DNA of 44,838 nt, taken from assembly GCA_016218765.1 (NCBI GenBank), contig JACRCZ010000065.1, positions 1 through 44,838 of the forward strand, written 5' to 3'. Positions within the stretch are counted from its first letter, which is position 1. Every line of letters starts with the position of its first letter. Position numbers and translations under genes: made by a program. Origin of the DNA: Deltaproteobacteria bacterium. GTDB lineage: Bacteria > Myxococcota_A > Polyangia > DRWM01 > JAAZOP01. Positions 33,273-41,974 of the stretch are shown here, piece after piece. The notes below the pieces were generated by a model that was given only the letters and a program-made list of their open reading frames with translations, was not told where the DNA came from and did not search any database.

Positions 33273-34955
33273 ATGGACACCCGAAGCGTCGCCGATTGGA
33301 TCCTGGCGCTCGAGGCCTCCGCGATCCCCCCTGGCACGGCGGAACGCGTACGGCTGCAGCTCGCGTCCGTTCTCGCTTCGCTCCTGGACGGGCTGCGACT
33401 CCCGGACGTCGCCGCCGCGCGCGGGGCGTGGGGGGCGCCGGCGCAGCCCGTGCGGCGCAAGGGCGCGCGCCGGGAGGCGGTTCCGGCCGAGGTCCTGGCG
33501 CCTTGGTGGTCGATGGCCTCGATCGCGCTCGACCACGACGACTACCTGCTCTTCGGCCACACGGGCCATTCGGCGATCAACGTCGCGCTGGCCTGCGGGT
33601 TGGAGCGCGACGCGTCGCTGGGGGAGGTGCTGGCGGCGGCCGCGGCGGCCAACGAGGTGGCCGGGCGGCTGGGCGGCTTCGCGCTGGTCGGGCCGCACAA
33701 CGGCCAGATGTGGACGCACATCCACCTGGGCGGGGCCGTCGCCGCGGCGGCACGGATCGCCCGCGACGCCGCGGACGTCGCGGACCGGGCGTTTCGGCTG
33801 GCGTTCCTGGCGCCGCCCTTCCTCTTCCCGCCGGCGTTCTTCGGCGGCTCCGGGAAGCTGCTCGCCGCCGCGCTGCCGATCCGGCAGGGGCTCCAGGCGC
33901 TGCGGCTCGCGCGGGCCACGACGCTCGCCGTCCCGGAGGGCGTGTTCGGGGCGGCCGACGGTCTGGGGCGGCACTTCGCCCACGCGCCGCTGGAGGGGTT
34001 TCTCGAGGGGTTCGGGGAGGTCTGGCTCGCCGACACGCTGGCCGTCAAGCGCGTGCCGGGCTGCGCCTACGTCTCCGCCGCCGCCGAGGCGGCCTCGGCG
34101 TTGGCCGCGCAGTTCCGCCGCGCGAAGGGCCGGTCCCTTGCGCCGGGCGACGTCGAGCGGGTCGAGCTGTCGGCGACGGTGTTGACGGTCGGGATGGAGG
34201 ACGCGGCGCGCCCGTGGCGCGGCGGGCCGCTCTCGGCGGTCGAGATCAACTTCTCCGCGCCGCTCACGGTGGCCGTCGCGCTGCTCGACGGGGCGCTCGA
34301 GCCCCGCTCGCTCGAGGGGCGGCGACTGGCGCGGGACGAGGGCGACATTCGCGCGGTCGCGGAGCGCGTGGTGGTGCGGCACGAGCTGGCGCGCACGCTG
34401 CGGCTGCTCGACGGGGTCGTGCGTCCGATGGAGCTGCTCGACGCGCTGGGCGACGTGCGTGCCGACGGCGCGCGCAAGGCGGGCTGGGAGATGCTCAAGC
34501 GCTATCCGGGGGTGCTGCGCGGCGGCGGCGAGGCGAGGGGCGCGACGCTGTCGCGCTCCCCGTTCGATCTGTTCCGCGACCGCAAGTCCTTCGAGGCGCT
34601 GCGTTCGGTCGGGCGCCTGGTCAAGGGTGCGCTGGGCAGGCGCCGCGAGGACGGGCGCTACTCGCTGCGTGCGGCGCGACCCGGCGAGGTGCGTTTCGCG
34701 GCCTCGGCCGGAGCGCTGGCGACGCTGGCGGGGGAGGTGTTCCAGGCGGAGTGCGAGGTGCCGCCGGGCGCGCCGGGCGCCGAGCTGGAGCTGTCGGCCG
34801 TGGTGCGCGAGAAGCTCGTGCGGGCCTTCCGCGACGCGGCGCTCGACGCCGACGCGGAGGAGTTCATGGGCCGTCTCCTGGGTGCGCCGCTCGACGCTCC
34901 GCTGCGCGAGGTCCTGGGGCCGCTGGCCGCTGTGCTGGAGGGGCCGCGGAGCTGA
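33273..34955 (+). CDS. MmgE/PrpD-family protein
   Basis: 560 residues from ATG 33273. It matches the MmgE/PrpD family (2-methylcitrate dehydratase and relatives): an all-helical N-terminal domain with SMASIALDHDDYLLFGHTGHSA and AANEVAGRLGGFALVGPHNG, and a C-terminal half with AVEINFSAPLTVAVALLDGAL. The length is about 80-100 residues more than typical members. No prpB or prpC gene is nearby, so a methylcitrate role is not established. It begins 11 bases after the zinc-ribbon gene, third in the same operon as the regulator. Confidence 0.8.
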   Translation: MDTRSVADWILALEASAIPPGTAERVRLQLASVLASLLDGLRLPDVAAARGAWGAPAQPVRRKGARREAVPAEVLAPWWSMASIALDHDDYLLFGHTGHSAINVALACGLERDASLGEVLAAAAAANEVAGRLGGFALVGPHNGQMWTHIHLGGAVAAAARIARDAADVADRAFRLAFLAPPFLFPPAFFGGSGKLLAAALPIRQGLQALRLARATTLAVPEGVFGAADGLGRHFAHAPLEGFLEGFGEVWLADTLAVKRVPGCAYVSAAAEAASALAAQFRRAKGRSLAPGDVERVELSATVLTVGMEDAARPWRGGPLSAVEINFSAPLTVAVALLDGALEPRSLEGRRLARDEGDIRAVAERVVVRHELARTLRLLDGVVRPMELLDALGDVRADGARKAGWEMLKRYPGVLRGGGEARGATLSRSPFDLFRDRKSFEALRSVGRLVKGALGRRREDGRYSLRAARPGEVRFAASAGALATLAGEVFQAECEVPPGAPGAELELSAVVREKLVRAFRDAALDADAEEFMGRLLGAPLDAPLREVLGPLAAVLEGPRS

Positions 34956-34970
34956 AGCCGTCCGACCGTT

Positions 34971-34989
34971 CCGGGGGCCGAAGCCCCGG
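34971..34989. terminator. GC hairpin between convergent genes
   Basis: CCGGGG (34971-34976) and CCCCGG (34984-34989) pair around a seven-base loop, 16 bases after the MmgE/PrpD stop and 7 bases before the end of the convergent gene. There is no T-run; a shared bidirectional terminator is plausible. Confidence 0.4.
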
Positions 34990-34995
34990 GCTGCG

Positions 34996-35826
34996 TCACT
35001 TGGCGTTCGGGAAGACCTGCTGCAGGAGCGCCAGCAGGACGTGCGAGTTGGGGACCAGCCGGTAGATGATCATCCAGTCGATGGCCAATCCGGGGCGCAC
35101 GAGGCGGAGCCAATGCGTCTCGGGCCGGACCTGCGAGAACTCGCTCCACGGCACGAAGGTCGTCTGCGAGGCGCCGAGCGAGGTCACGGCGCCGCCGGAC
35201 AGCATGGTGGCGCCGAGCGAGAACTGCGGGCTGGAGACCGCGAGGCCGTGGCGGCTGACGGAGTACATGCCGAACGTGACCTGGGCGCCGGCCTGGAACT
35301 GCGACAGGGCCCAGGGCATCATCCGGCGGTAGGTTTCCTCGCGCAGGCGATCCGCCAGGCGCTCGAGTCCGGCGAGCGCGGGGGTGAGCAGGATGTTGGC
35401 GCCGTCGCGCTTGCGGACCGTGTAGCCCGTTTTCGCCTGCCGGCCGCTGCCGGGCGTTGCGCCGTGGAAGGGGGTCGACCACAGCTCGGCGATGTCGTCC
35501 CACCGGCAGGGCTGGGTCTGGGAGCGGTAATGCAGCACGAAACCGTGCTCGTGCACGTCCACGTGCAGGCCGAGGTTCTTGGCCCACGACCAGAGCAGGG
35601 CGAGCGAGCCGATCGCGGAGGCCACGACGAGGAGCCACGCCTTGTCCAGCATGTCCCGATCGCTCGCGGGCACGAAGCGGACGACGGCATAGACCATGGC
35701 GGCGGCCGCTGCGGGGATGAGCACGGCGAAGAACAGCGGTCCGACGACGTTGAGCAGGCTGCGCTTGTGCACGGACTGGAGGGGGCCCAGGGCGCCCGTA
35801 TCGACCTCCGTTGCGGGCATGATCAT
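34996..35826 (-). CDS. Membrane protein with a PH-like domain (DUF6585-like)
   Basis: 276 residues from ATG 35826 (GAGGTG five bases upstream). Two transmembrane helices (about 27-50 and 62-80, VVGPLFFAVLIPAAAAAMVY and WLLVVASAIGSLALLW) precede a PH-like beta domain with LGLHVDVHEHGFVLHYRS and CRWDDIAELWSTPFHG. The pattern of a glycine, a 'G-h-h-h' strand and a tryptophan-aspartate-aspartate turn resembles DUF6585/PH-like proteins. A second beta region follows with VPWSEFSQVRPETHW. Function unknown; it is convergent with the MmgE/PrpD gene. Confidence 0.65.
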   Translation of the reverse strand: MIMPATEVDTGALGPLQSVHKRSLLNVVGPLFFAVLIPAAAAAMVYAVVRFVPASDRDMLDKAWLLVVASAIGSLALLWSWAKNLGLHVDVHEHGFVLHYRSQTQPCRWDDIAELWSTPFHGATPGSGRQAKTGYTVRKRDGANILLTPALAGLERLADRLREETYRRMMPWALSQFQAGAQVTFGMYSVSRHGLAVSSPQFSLGATMLSGGAVTSLGASQTTFVPWSEFSQVRPETHWLRLVRPGLAIDWMIIYRLVPNSHVLLALLQQVFPNAK

Positions 35827-35912
35827 GGCGTCACCTCGCGCGGGTTCCCATACGTCAGTGCGGGTGACGACTGCAAGCCGCGGTCCGGGGAGAGTCGTTG
35901 CCGGGGGTTGGT

Positions 35913-37148
35913 TCAGTACAGGACGACCGACGGAGCCTGCCACTCGATCGTGCCGGAGCTGGCGCGCACGCGCAGGTTCCAGTCGCCCGTGGCGGGCGCG
36001 AACTCGGCGCTCGCGCGGGTCCACGGTCGCGCGCCGGAGGTGCACGTGATCGTCGCCAGGACCGTGGAGCAGCCGGTGACCAGCTCGAACGTGCCGTTCC
36101 CGCGGCAGCTCAGGGTCAGTCGTGCCCGCGGATAGTCCGCGCCGAGCCCGGTCGCGGCCGTCTCGTCGTACCACAGGACGCCGATGTAGACGTCCGTGGC
36201 GCTGACCGTCGAGCCCCAGTACGTCCCGCCGATAGTCGTGCCGCAGGTGGCCACGTTGGCCTGTGGTGCGAGCTGGAGGGTGGCCGGTGCGGGCCAGCCG
36301 ATGTCTGCGGCGGTGATCGTGCCGTCGGCGATGTCGGCGGAGGCGATCGTCCCGTCGGTGATCATGGCGGAGGTGACGCCGCTCACGCTGAGCGTCGTAC
36401 CCGCCAGGCTCAGGCCGGCGCCGGCCGTGTAGGTCGGGCCGACGTCGTCGGTGCCGTCGGCGAAGCCGGCGGGGACGCCCGTGAGCGAGCTCCACGGGTG
36501 GGAGTGCGCCAGCGGCGAGTAGTTGTCGTCGAGGGCCGCGGTCAGCTCGGCCTCGGTGTCGTAGCAGACGCCCTGGGCCCAGCCCTGGATCGTCGTCTGG
36601 TCGGCGGCGAAGGTCGAGCCGGTGAGAGTCAGGCCGGTGCCGGCGGAGTAGGACGCGCCGTCGTCGGTGCCGTCGGCGAAGCCGGCCGGCACGCCGGTGA
36701 GCGAGCCCCAGCCCACGCCGCTCGTGGAGGTCAGGAAGTCGCCGGCCGGGGTCCCGCCGAGCATCTCGGCGTCGCCCGCGTACTGCGCGTAGGCCGCGTA
36801 GCCGGTCGTCGCCACCTGGAAGCGGGACATCTCGGCGTCCGAGCCGACGCGCACGCCGAGCCACAGGCCGTTATTGTCGCGGAACACGGCCAGGTTGAGC
36901 ACGGTGACGTCGCCCAGGTAGGCCGTGAAGAACCCCTGGTCGACCGTGACCGTCTGTGTCTCGTTCCAGACCTCGGTGCCGCCGAGGTCGGCGGTGTACA
37001 GACCGAAGCGGATCGCGACGTCGCCGTTCACCGGCGTGCCGCCCGCGTCGGCGAGGACTCCCTGGACCGGCATGTACGCCGGGGCATCCGCCGCCGCCGG
37101 AGCCGCGACGAGCAGACAGGCCGCAAACGCAACGAATACCTTCCGCAT
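35913..37148 (-). CDS. Secreted fibre-like protein, cassette B (short paralogue)
   Basis: 411 residues from ATG 37148 (GGAGG six bases upstream). The signal peptide MRKVFVAFAACLLVAAPAA is nearly identical to that of the 545-residue paralogue at 37714-39351. A shared N-terminal domain follows (YMPVQGVLADAGGTPVNGDV, GFFTAYLGDVTVLNLAVFRD, TTGYAAYAQYAGDAEMLGG), then glycine/threonine fibre-like repeats with SLTGVPAGFADGTDD. The C-terminus differs from the paralogue: it lacks the S74 chaperone domain and has a cysteine-containing beta domain (SCRGNGTFELVTGCS). It is preceded by its small lipoprotein partner, 18 bases upstream. Confidence 0.75.
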   Translation of the reverse strand: MRKVFVAFAACLLVAAPAAADAPAYMPVQGVLADAGGTPVNGDVAIRFGLYTADLGGTEVWNETQTVTVDQGFFTAYLGDVTVLNLAVFRDNNGLWLGVRVGSDAEMSRFQVATTGYAAYAQYAGDAEMLGGTPAGDFLTSTSGVGWGSLTGVPAGFADGTDDGASYSAGTGLTLTGSTFAADQTTIQGWAQGVCYDTEAELTAALDDNYSPLAHSHPWSSLTGVPAGFADGTDDVGPTYTAGAGLSLAGTTLSVSGVTSAMITDGTIASADIADGTITAADIGWPAPATLQLAPQANVATCGTTIGGTYWGSTVSATDVYIGVLWYDETAATGLGADYPRARLTLSCRGNGTFELVTGCSTVLATITCTSGARPWTRASAEFAPATGDWNLRVRASSGTIEWQAPSVVLY

Positions 37149-37166
37149 GTTCTACCTCCTCCTTCC

Positions 37167-37565
37167 CTACTGGTTCACGGCGGCACCGGGGCCCATGGTC
37201 GCCCCGTACGAACCGCTCGTCGCCGCACCCATCGGCTGCGGCGATCCAATGCTCAGCGTCAACTGGTACGAGGCCGACGATGCACGGCCACCGCCTGACG
37301 TGAGGCTCAACACCGTCTGTCCCGCCGTCGCGTCCGCGTCGGCGTCCGCGTCGGCATCCGCGTCGGCGTCCGCATCGGCGTCGCCGCCACCGCCGTCGTC
37401 GTCGGCGTCCGCATCAGCGTCGCCGCCGCCGTCGTCGGCGTCCGCGTCGCCCCCCTCCGCCTCCCCGGGCACGTCGCTTCCGTCCGGCAGGCCGGACGAG
37501 CTGCTGCCGCACCCGAGGAGCGGGAGAATGAGGGCGAAAGCCCAAGTCCCCAATCCCTTCCTCAT
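37167..37565 (-). CDS. Small Asp-rich lipoprotein, cassette B
   Basis: 132 residues from ATG 37565 (AGGAGG upstream). The lipobox is LPLLGC (Cys19). Residues about 27-80 are an acidic linker of Ala-Asp repeats (DADADADADA), encoded by a GCGTCG hexanucleotide repeat. The C-terminal 50 residues contain GGGRASSASYQLTLSIGSPQ and the tail MGPGAAVNQ, nearly identical to the cassette A protein. The SY-L-L-IG-P pattern resembles a short beta-strand motif common in secreted bacterial proteins. A six-base palindromic hairpin (CTCGCC-GGTAC-GGCGAG, 37585-37601) lies just upstream of its ribosome-binding site. Confidence 0.8.
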   Translation of the reverse strand: MRKGLGTWAFALILPLLGCGSSSSGLPDGSDVPGEAEGGDADADDGGGDADADADDDGGGGDADADADADADADADADATAGQTVLSLTSGGGRASSASYQLTLSIGSPQPMGAATSGSYGATMGPGAAVNQ

Positions 37566-37713
37566 CGATCCTCCTGTTCTAGACCTCGCCGGTACGGCGA
37601 GACGCGCGTGACCTGTAAGTACGGCCAAGGGTGGCGTCAACACGCGCCGGGATGCGCAGGACGGAGGGTCCGGTATCGGCGTTTCGTGGGCGGACGGTGC
37701 TGCGGGCGGGACG

Positions 37714-39351
37714 CTAGCGGCCGGCGGCCAGCGCCTCGACGGCCGCTTCTAGCCGCTGGATGCGCGCCTCGAGGTCGGCGTTGCGCCGCGCGAGGTCCTC
37801 GTTGCGCCGGTGCAGGGCCTGGATGGCCGCGACGGCGACGCCGTCGGCGTCGGCGGTGGGGATGGAGCGCTCGTCGTAGCCGAGGCCGAAGGCCGCGTGG
37901 AAATCCTGGGCCATCGGGCCCATGTGGCGGAACGAGCCGTTCTCGGACTCGTTCTTGTAGCTCCACTCGGTGATCGGCAGGGATGCGAGCCGGTCGAGCA
38001 CGGCCTGCGGGTCGACCTGTTCGAAGTCCTCCTTGAGCGCGCGATCGGACGTGTTCGTCCAGATGCCGCCGCTGGAGAGGTAGGCGCCGTTGTTGGCCGC
38101 GATGCGCCGGGTGTCGCCCTGCGAGAAGACGAACGTGGCCGTGTTGAAGGGGGTGGTCCCGGGGAGGAGGTCCTCGTCGTACAGCGCGAGCAGCGTGCTG
38201 CCCACGACGGTGCCGTCGGTCAGGTTCACGGTGGAGTCGGTCGGCGACCAGATCGCCGCCATGTTGCCGTCGGCGAAGAAGCCGCCGCTCTCGCCGTCGG
38301 AGCCTTCGATCCAGACCCCGCCCGTCGGCGTGGCGTAGGGCTGCCAGGTGTTGGCCTGGCCGAGCAGGCCGGAGGGTCCGTAGTGCAGGACGGCGTTCGT
38401 CGCGGCGGTGCCGAACACCTCGAGGCTGCCGCAGCCGCCGGTGGCGATGTCCGCGGCGGTGAGGGTGTCGGCGGCGACCATGGCCGAGGAGACGCTGTCC
38501 GCCTGGCCTTCATTGACGTAGGTCGTGTCGTGGTTGTGGTCGGAGCGGGAAGAGGTGGCGGCGGCGCCGCTGCCGGCGAAGTTCACGCTGAAGGCGGTGC
38601 CCGTGAGAGTGAGGCCCGCGCCGGCGGTGTAGGTCGCCGAGCCCGTGTCGTCGACGCCGTCGGCGAACCCGGCCGGAACGCCGGTCAAGGTGCCCCACGC
38701 GTGGGCGTGGGCCAGCGCGGCGTAGTTGTCGTCCAGCGCCGCGGTCAGCTCGGCCTCCGTGTCGTAGCACACGCCCTGCGCCCAGCCCTCGAACACCGGC
38801 CGGTCCGCGGCGAACGTCGTGCCCGCCAGCGTCAGCCCCGTCCCGGCGGTGTAGCTGGCGCCGTCGTCGGAGCCGTCGGCGAAGCCGGCCGGGACGCCCG
38901 AGAGGTCGGCCCAATCGATCGGCGTGGCGCTCGTCAGGAAGTCGGCCGCGGGGGTGCCGCCCAGCGTCGCGGCGTCGCCCGCATACTGCGCGAACGCCGC
39001 GTAGCCCGTGGTGGCGATCTGGAACCGCGCCATCTCCGGGTCGGCGCCGACCCGCACGCCGAGCCACAGGCCGTCGTGGTCCCGGAAGCCGGCCAGGTCG
39101 AGCACGGTGACGTCGCCCAGGTAGACCGTGAAGAAGCCCTGGTCGACGGGCACGACCTGCGTCTCGTTCCACAGCTCCACGCCGCCCAGGTCGGCCGTGT
39201 ACAGCGCGAACCGGATCGTCATGTCGCCGTCCACCGGCAGCCCCTCCGCGTCGGCCAGGAAGCCCTGCACCGGCAGGTACGCCGGCGCCTCGGCGGCCGC
39301 CGGGGCCGCGACGAGCAGACAAGCCGCAAACGCAACGAATACCTTTCGCAT
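37714..39351 (-). CDS. Secreted fibre-like protein with C-terminal S74 chaperone domain, cassette A
   Basis: 545 residues from ATG 39351 (AGGAGGAGG six to eight bases upstream; the ATG at 39357 abuts it). It has the same signal peptide and N-terminal domain as the 411-residue paralogue, then fibre-like repeats (LTGVPAGFADG). The C-terminal 111 residues match the intramolecular chaperone of endosialidase (peptidase S74): SDRALKEDFEQVDPQAVLDR, RHMGPMAQDFHAAFG and a final coiled coil. Such domains trimerise fibres and release themselves by autocleavage before the Ser/Asp site (family knowledge; Ser435 here). A trimeric cell-surface fibre is likely. Confidence 0.82.
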   Translation of the reverse strand: MRKVFVAFAACLLVAAPAAAEAPAYLPVQGFLADAEGLPVDGDMTIRFALYTADLGGVELWNETQVVPVDQGFFTVYLGDVTVLDLAGFRDHDGLWLGVRVGADPEMARFQIATTGYAAFAQYAGDAATLGGTPAADFLTSATPIDWADLSGVPAGFADGSDDGASYTAGTGLTLAGTTFAADRPVFEGWAQGVCYDTEAELTAALDDNYAALAHAHAWGTLTGVPAGFADGVDDTGSATYTAGAGLTLTGTAFSVNFAGSGAAATSSRSDHNHDTTYVNEGQADSVSSAMVAADTLTAADIATGGCGSLEVFGTAATNAVLHYGPSGLLGQANTWQPYATPTGGVWIEGSDGESGGFFADGNMAAIWSPTDSTVNLTDGTVVGSTLLALYDEDLLPGTTPFNTATFVFSQGDTRRIAANNGAYLSSGGIWTNTSDRALKEDFEQVDPQAVLDRLASLPITEWSYKNESENGSFRHMGPMAQDFHAAFGLGYDERSIPTADADGVAVAAIQALHRRNEDLARRNADLEARIQRLEAAVEALAAGR

Positions 39352-39369
39352 CTGCATCCTCCTCCTTCC

Positions 39370-39741
39370 CTACTGGTTCACCGCGGCGCCGGGACCCATG
39401 GTCGCCCCGTGCGCGCCGCTCGTCGCCGAGCCCATCGGCTGCGGCGTCCCGATGCTCAACGTGAGCTGGTACGAGGGCGACGTCGCCCTGCCCCCGCCCG
39501 CCGTGAGGCTGACGGCCGTCTGACCCGCGACCGCGTCGGCGTCGGCGCCGTCGGCGTCCGTGCCGTCCGTTCCCTCGGACACGTCGGCGTCGGCGTCGTC
39601 GCCATCCGCCTCCGTCCCGTCGCCGCCGTCCTCCCCGTCCCCGGGCACGTCTCCGGCGTCGGTTCGACCGGAACCGCCGCTGGCGCAGCCGAGAAGGGGG
39701 AGGAGCAGGGCGAACGTTCCGCACCACAGTCCCCTGCGCAT
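39370..39741 (-). CDS. Small Asp-rich lipoprotein, cassette A
   Basis: 123 residues from ATG 39741. The lipobox is LPLLGC (Cys19). An acidic Gly/Asp/Glu linker (about 30-70) leads to the same C-terminal module as the cassette B protein (LTAGGGRATSPSYQLTLSIG, then MGPGAAVNQ). It ends 18 bases before the fibre gene's start. A CCCCC-TGGC-GGGGG hairpin (39757-39770) lies just upstream of its start, paralleling the hairpin in cassette B. Confidence 0.8.
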   Translation of the reverse strand: MRRGLWCGTFALLLPLLGCASGGSGRTDAGDVPGDGEDGGDGTEADGDDADADVSEGTDGTDADGADADAVAGQTAVSLTAGGGRATSPSYQLTLSIGTPQPMGSATSGAHGATMGPGAAVNQ

Positions 39742-39899
39742 CGGACCTCCCTTCCACCCCCTGGCGGGGGCAAGCGGCGGGGTTCTTACGTTGCGCGCGT
39801 CGGCCGGTCAAGCCGGAGGAACGGGGCAGGCGTGCGACGGCGCACCTCGCGGCGGTGCGGGGCCGCGGGGCGGTGTCGCGGCGCGCCCGGGGCGTCGTC

Positions 39900-40700
39900 C
39901 TACCGCACCGGCTGGCGCAGGATGGTGCGCAACCGGGCCGACGCCGTGCGGCGCGGGTCGCCGAGGTAGATCTCGTGGTGGAACCCGCAAGGTGTCAGGC
40001 CCTGCTCCTTCATGCTCGCCTGCATCCTGGCGATCGTGCGGGGCTCCTCGGCGTACGGGCCGACGTGGAGCACCTGCATGCAGGCGCCCTCATCGATGCG
40101 ATCCAGGTGGACGCGGCCCGGCAGCGGGTCGCCGCCGCGTCGATCCGACAGGACCTGGCGCGCGGCGCGCACGTCCTCCGACGTCACGAAGTCGGGGATC
40201 AGGAGCAGCGCCTTCCAGCGCCACGTATGCCGCGGCACGCGCCACAGCTCGCGCGGATCGGCCAGTCGGCTGAGGTCGTAGTCCGACCACCAGAGCGCCT
40301 CGAGTGGCGGGACCTTGAAGTCGCGCCCCGTCGCCTTCTGCGAGAACTTGAGCGTGTAGGCCACCCCGAAGATCGCCCCCACCGCGTCCTGGAACTCCTG
40401 GCTCTCCGGCGCGCCGCGACCCTCGAGGGCCAGGCAGTTCAGCGCCGGCAGGCGCACCACCGCCGGCGTCCGCGTCGCCGAGAAGCACGCGGCGTGCAGC
40501 CGGACCAGATCGAGCGGTCCCCGCGCCGTCGTCTTCCCGGGCTTCGCATCGCCGGTGCGTCGCGCGGGTGTCGCCGTGCGCTTCGGCGCGGTCTTCTTCG
40601 CGTCCCGCTTCGCCGCCCGTGCCGCCGTCGCCGTCGATCCCGACCGCGCCGCCTTTCCCTTCGTCGCCCGTTGCGCCCCACCCGTTTTCCGTGTCGTCAT
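39900..40700 (-). CDS. GyrI-like domain protein with a histone H1-like N-terminal tail
   Basis: 266 residues from ATG 40700 (GGGAGGGAAGG upstream). The first 60 residues are Lys/Arg/Ala-rich (KRDAKKTAPKRTATPARRTG), like bacterial histone H1-type tails, and may bind DNA or RNA. Residues about 75-265 are a GyrI-like small-molecule-binding domain: VPPLEALWWSDYDLSRLADP, LLIPDFVTSEDV, QVLHVGPYAEEPRTIA, HHEIYLGDPRR and KTILR-like RTILRQPV. GyrI-like proteins bind small hydrophobic molecules or hydrolyse xenobiotics in some cases. The tail fused to it is unusual. It follows dtd across a repeat. Confidence 0.85.
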   Translation of the reverse strand: MTTRKTGGAQRATKGKAARSGSTATAARAAKRDAKKTAPKRTATPARRTGDAKPGKTTARGPLDLVRLHAACFSATRTPAVVRLPALNCLALEGRGAPESQEFQDAVGAIFGVAYTLKFSQKATGRDFKVPPLEALWWSDYDLSRLADPRELWRVPRHTWRWKALLLIPDFVTSEDVRAARQVLSDRRGGDPLPGRVHLDRIDEGACMQVLHVGPYAEEPRTIARMQASMKEQGLTPCGFHHEIYLGDPRRTASARLRTILRQPVR

Positions 40701-40703
40701 CCT

Positions 40704-40747
40704 TCCCTCCCCGTACTTCCCGCACTTTCCGCCCTTCCCGCACTTCC
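40704..40747. repeat. GGGAAGTGCG tandem repeat between dtd and the GyrI-like gene
   Basis: On the minus strand, directly after the dtd TAG (40748-40750): GGAAGTGCGGGAAGGGCGGA, then AAGTGCGGGAAGTACGGGG, ending at the GGGAGGGAAGG ribosome-binding site of the next gene. It is the same family as 12690-12729. Confidence 0.85.
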
Positions 40748-41197
<450 letters not shown>

Positions 41198-41288
41198 GGT
41201 GCCGCATGGTAGGCCGAAACCCGGAATTCCGGCAACCCGGCGGGCGGCACGGCGGGTGTCGACCGATCCCACGCTCGGAAATGCCGCG

Positions 41289-41317
41289 TTGACAATCCGG
41301 AAGGGAACGGGTAAGGG
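41289..41317 (+). promoter_or_regulatory. Possible sigma-70 promoter upstream of hdrC
   Basis: A perfect TTGACA (41289-41294) is followed after 17 bases by TAAGGG, a poor -10 match. It lies about 90 bases before the hdrC start in the divergent intergenic region. Weak evidence. Confidence 0.25.
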
Positions 41318-41406
41318 GTCGGGTGGTCGGCGGCCGTTGGGGGTGCGGACGTCATCGAGCTCACCCCGTTCCAATCGCATCTTGGGGTGACAGGAGGTTG
41401 GGGGCC

Positions 41407-41970
41407 GTGAGCAGGCGGGAAACCGCTGACGCGAGCGGGGGCGACGGCTCCCGTGGTCCCGACGCCGTGGACGTGCCGGAATCGGTTTTTCTGTGCATCC
41501 AATGTCGCAAGTGCACGGCCGGGTGTCCCGTGGCCGAGGGGACCGACGTTCCGGTGAACGAGCTGGTCGCGCGCGTGCGTCTGGGGGACATCGACGGTGC
41601 CGTTCGTTCGCGGATGATCTGGGACTGCCTGGGCTGCCACGCGTGTTCGACCCGTTGTCCAACGGGGGCCGAGCCGGCCGAGGTTCTCGACTGGCTGCGG
41701 GCGCGCGCGACGGAGTTGGGTCTGGCGCCGTCCTCGCGCGCCGGGACGTTCCATTCCGCCTTCCTCAAGACGTTGCGCAAGAAGGGTCGTTCGGACGAGG
41801 CGCGCCTGATGGTGCGCATCTACCTCAAGCATTGGCTGACCTGGAAGGAGCTGCGCCGCGGGATGGCGATGCGCGGCAAGGGCCGTGTCCGGGCCCTCGG
41901 CCGTTCCATCCGGGCCCGCCGCGATCTGCAGCGCATCTTCGACCTCGCGCAGGGGTCGCTGGATCGGTGA
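41407..41970 (+). CDS. hdrC: Heterodisulfide-reductase-type iron-sulfur subunit C (HdrC-like)
   Basis: 187 residues from GTG 41407, with AGGAGG about ten bases upstream. Two 4Fe-4S ferredoxin motifs are present: Cys30, 33, 36, 40 and Cys74, 77, 80, 84, the latter in CLGCHACSTRCPTG. HdrC passes electrons from HdrA to HdrB in methanogen-type heterodisulfide reductases; in bacteria the subunits occur in various soluble electron-transfer complexes with other substrates. A basic C-terminal region follows. The hdrB GTG begins four bases after its TGA stop. The long upstream open frame to 41323 lacks a ribosome-binding site. Confidence 0.88.
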   Translation: MSRRETADASGGDGSRGPDAVDVPESVFLCIQCRKCTAGCPVAEGTDVPVNELVARVRLGDIDGAVRSRMIWDCLGCHACSTRCPTGAEPAEVLDWLRARATELGLAPSSRAGTFHSAFLKTLRKKGRSDEARLMVRIYLKHWLTWKELRRGMAMRGKGRVRALGRSIRARRDLQRIFDLAQGSLDR

Positions 41971-41974
41971 AGCC

